The translations under genes were made by a program, and so were the position numbers. Positions 63,953-64,000 of a stretch of DNA of 64,000 bases are shown in pieces (position 1 is the first letter of the stretch; the number at the start of each line of letters is the position of its first letter). The stretch is from Flavisolibacter tropicus. Lineage in GTDB: Bacteria; Bacteroidota; Bacteroidia; Chitinophagales; Chitinophagaceae. The notes under the pieces are model-generated. The model saw nothing but the letters and a program-made list of their open reading frames with translations. It searched no databases and had not been told where the DNA came from. The stretch is from positions 558,001 to 622,000 of the forward strand of contig NZ_CP011390.1 of the NCBI RefSeq assembly GCF_001644645.1. Direction: 5' to 3'.

Positions 63953-64000
63953 ATGAAGATCGATTTTTACATACGGTTTCGTACGAAATTCGGTGAATCG
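63953..64000 (+). CDS. malQ: Start of a probable 4-alpha-glucanotransferase, cut by the window edge
   Basis: The ATG at 63953 opens an uninterrupted frame to the last base: MKIDFYIRFRTKFGES. This closely fits the start of Bacteroidota-type MalQ, which opens with a CBM20 starch-binding domain (xFYLRFxTxFGQS). The enzyme moves alpha-1,4-glucan chains between maltodextrins. Only 16 codons are visible, so the call rests on pattern memory and on the glycogen genes in the same window. Confidence 0.55.
   Translation, partial: MKIDFYIRFRTKFGES

Overview
The window looks like a chromosomal segment of a Bacteroidota bacterium, most likely a member of the Chitinophagaceae. The inference rests on gene families typical of that group: a GLPGLI protein beside a large outer-membrane beta-barrel protein, DUF2851, a DUF2520-KdsC-UbiA-Maf gene row, a signal peptidase I with a very long insertion, a YpdA-type flavoprotein, a DUF4403 protein, and several TAnnTTTG-type -7 promoter elements. 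Most of it is ordinary core genome. No tRNA, rRNA, CRISPR array or prophage is visible.

Region by region. 1-1.7 kb: the right part of an IS110-family element, followed by the broken 3' end of an outer-membrane barrel gene. 1.9-5.4 kb: a DUF3307/SatD pair and an orphan basic protein, set in gene-poor DNA full of short degenerate repeats. 5.4-16.6 kb: dnaG, an AraC regulator divergent from a Rossmann oxidoreductase, a TonB receptor, a small hydrophilic protein, a phosphoesterase, a YpdA-like reductase, an NfeD-slipin pair and a beta-lactamase-fold hydrolase. 16.8-25 kb: thiolase, DoxX, SemiSWEET, pdhB, an NtrC-like response regulator without a DNA-binding domain, a MerR-B12 regulator with CarH-like photoreceptor residues, signal peptidase I and cytidine deaminase. 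25-31 kb, mainly minus strand: ogt, a CsaA-like protein, a SirB1-like protein, topA and two hydrolases. 31-35.4 kb: a compact plus-strand row DUF2520-kdsC-like-UbiA-maf-DUF2851, then a tiny lipoprotein gene missed by simple ORF calling. 35.8-39.2 kb: OsmC, a barrel protein, lipA and a phosphodiester glycosidase.

39.3-54.1 kb is a carbohydrate-storage and alpha-glucan region: ROK kinase, FucP-like sugar permease, glgA, glgC, a second (GPH/SLC45-like) sugar permease, an exported GH13 amylase, GLPGLI plus outer-membrane protein, and glgB. The last 48 bases of the window appear to be the first 16 codons of a 4-alpha-glucanotransferase (malQ), which would extend the theme. Together these genes could take up glucose and maltodextrins, phosphorylate glucose, make ADP-glucose, polymerise and branch glycogen, and trim or degrade alpha-glucans. 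54-64 kb: a TPR protein, argS with an extra lysine/glutamate-rich insert, GtrA, DUF4403, dnaK, a VWA protein and a small membrane protein.

No gene cluster here is convincingly a new defence or biosynthetic system. The observations most worth following up are the MerR-B12 regulator, the degenerate GAFTGA motif of the response regulator, the two-copy ~130-bp intergenic element carrying three TACTCCGTAT motifs, the family of unknown function at 3.9-4.5 kb, the UbiA enzyme that may make archaeal-type ether lipids, and several strong hairpins not explained by terminators.
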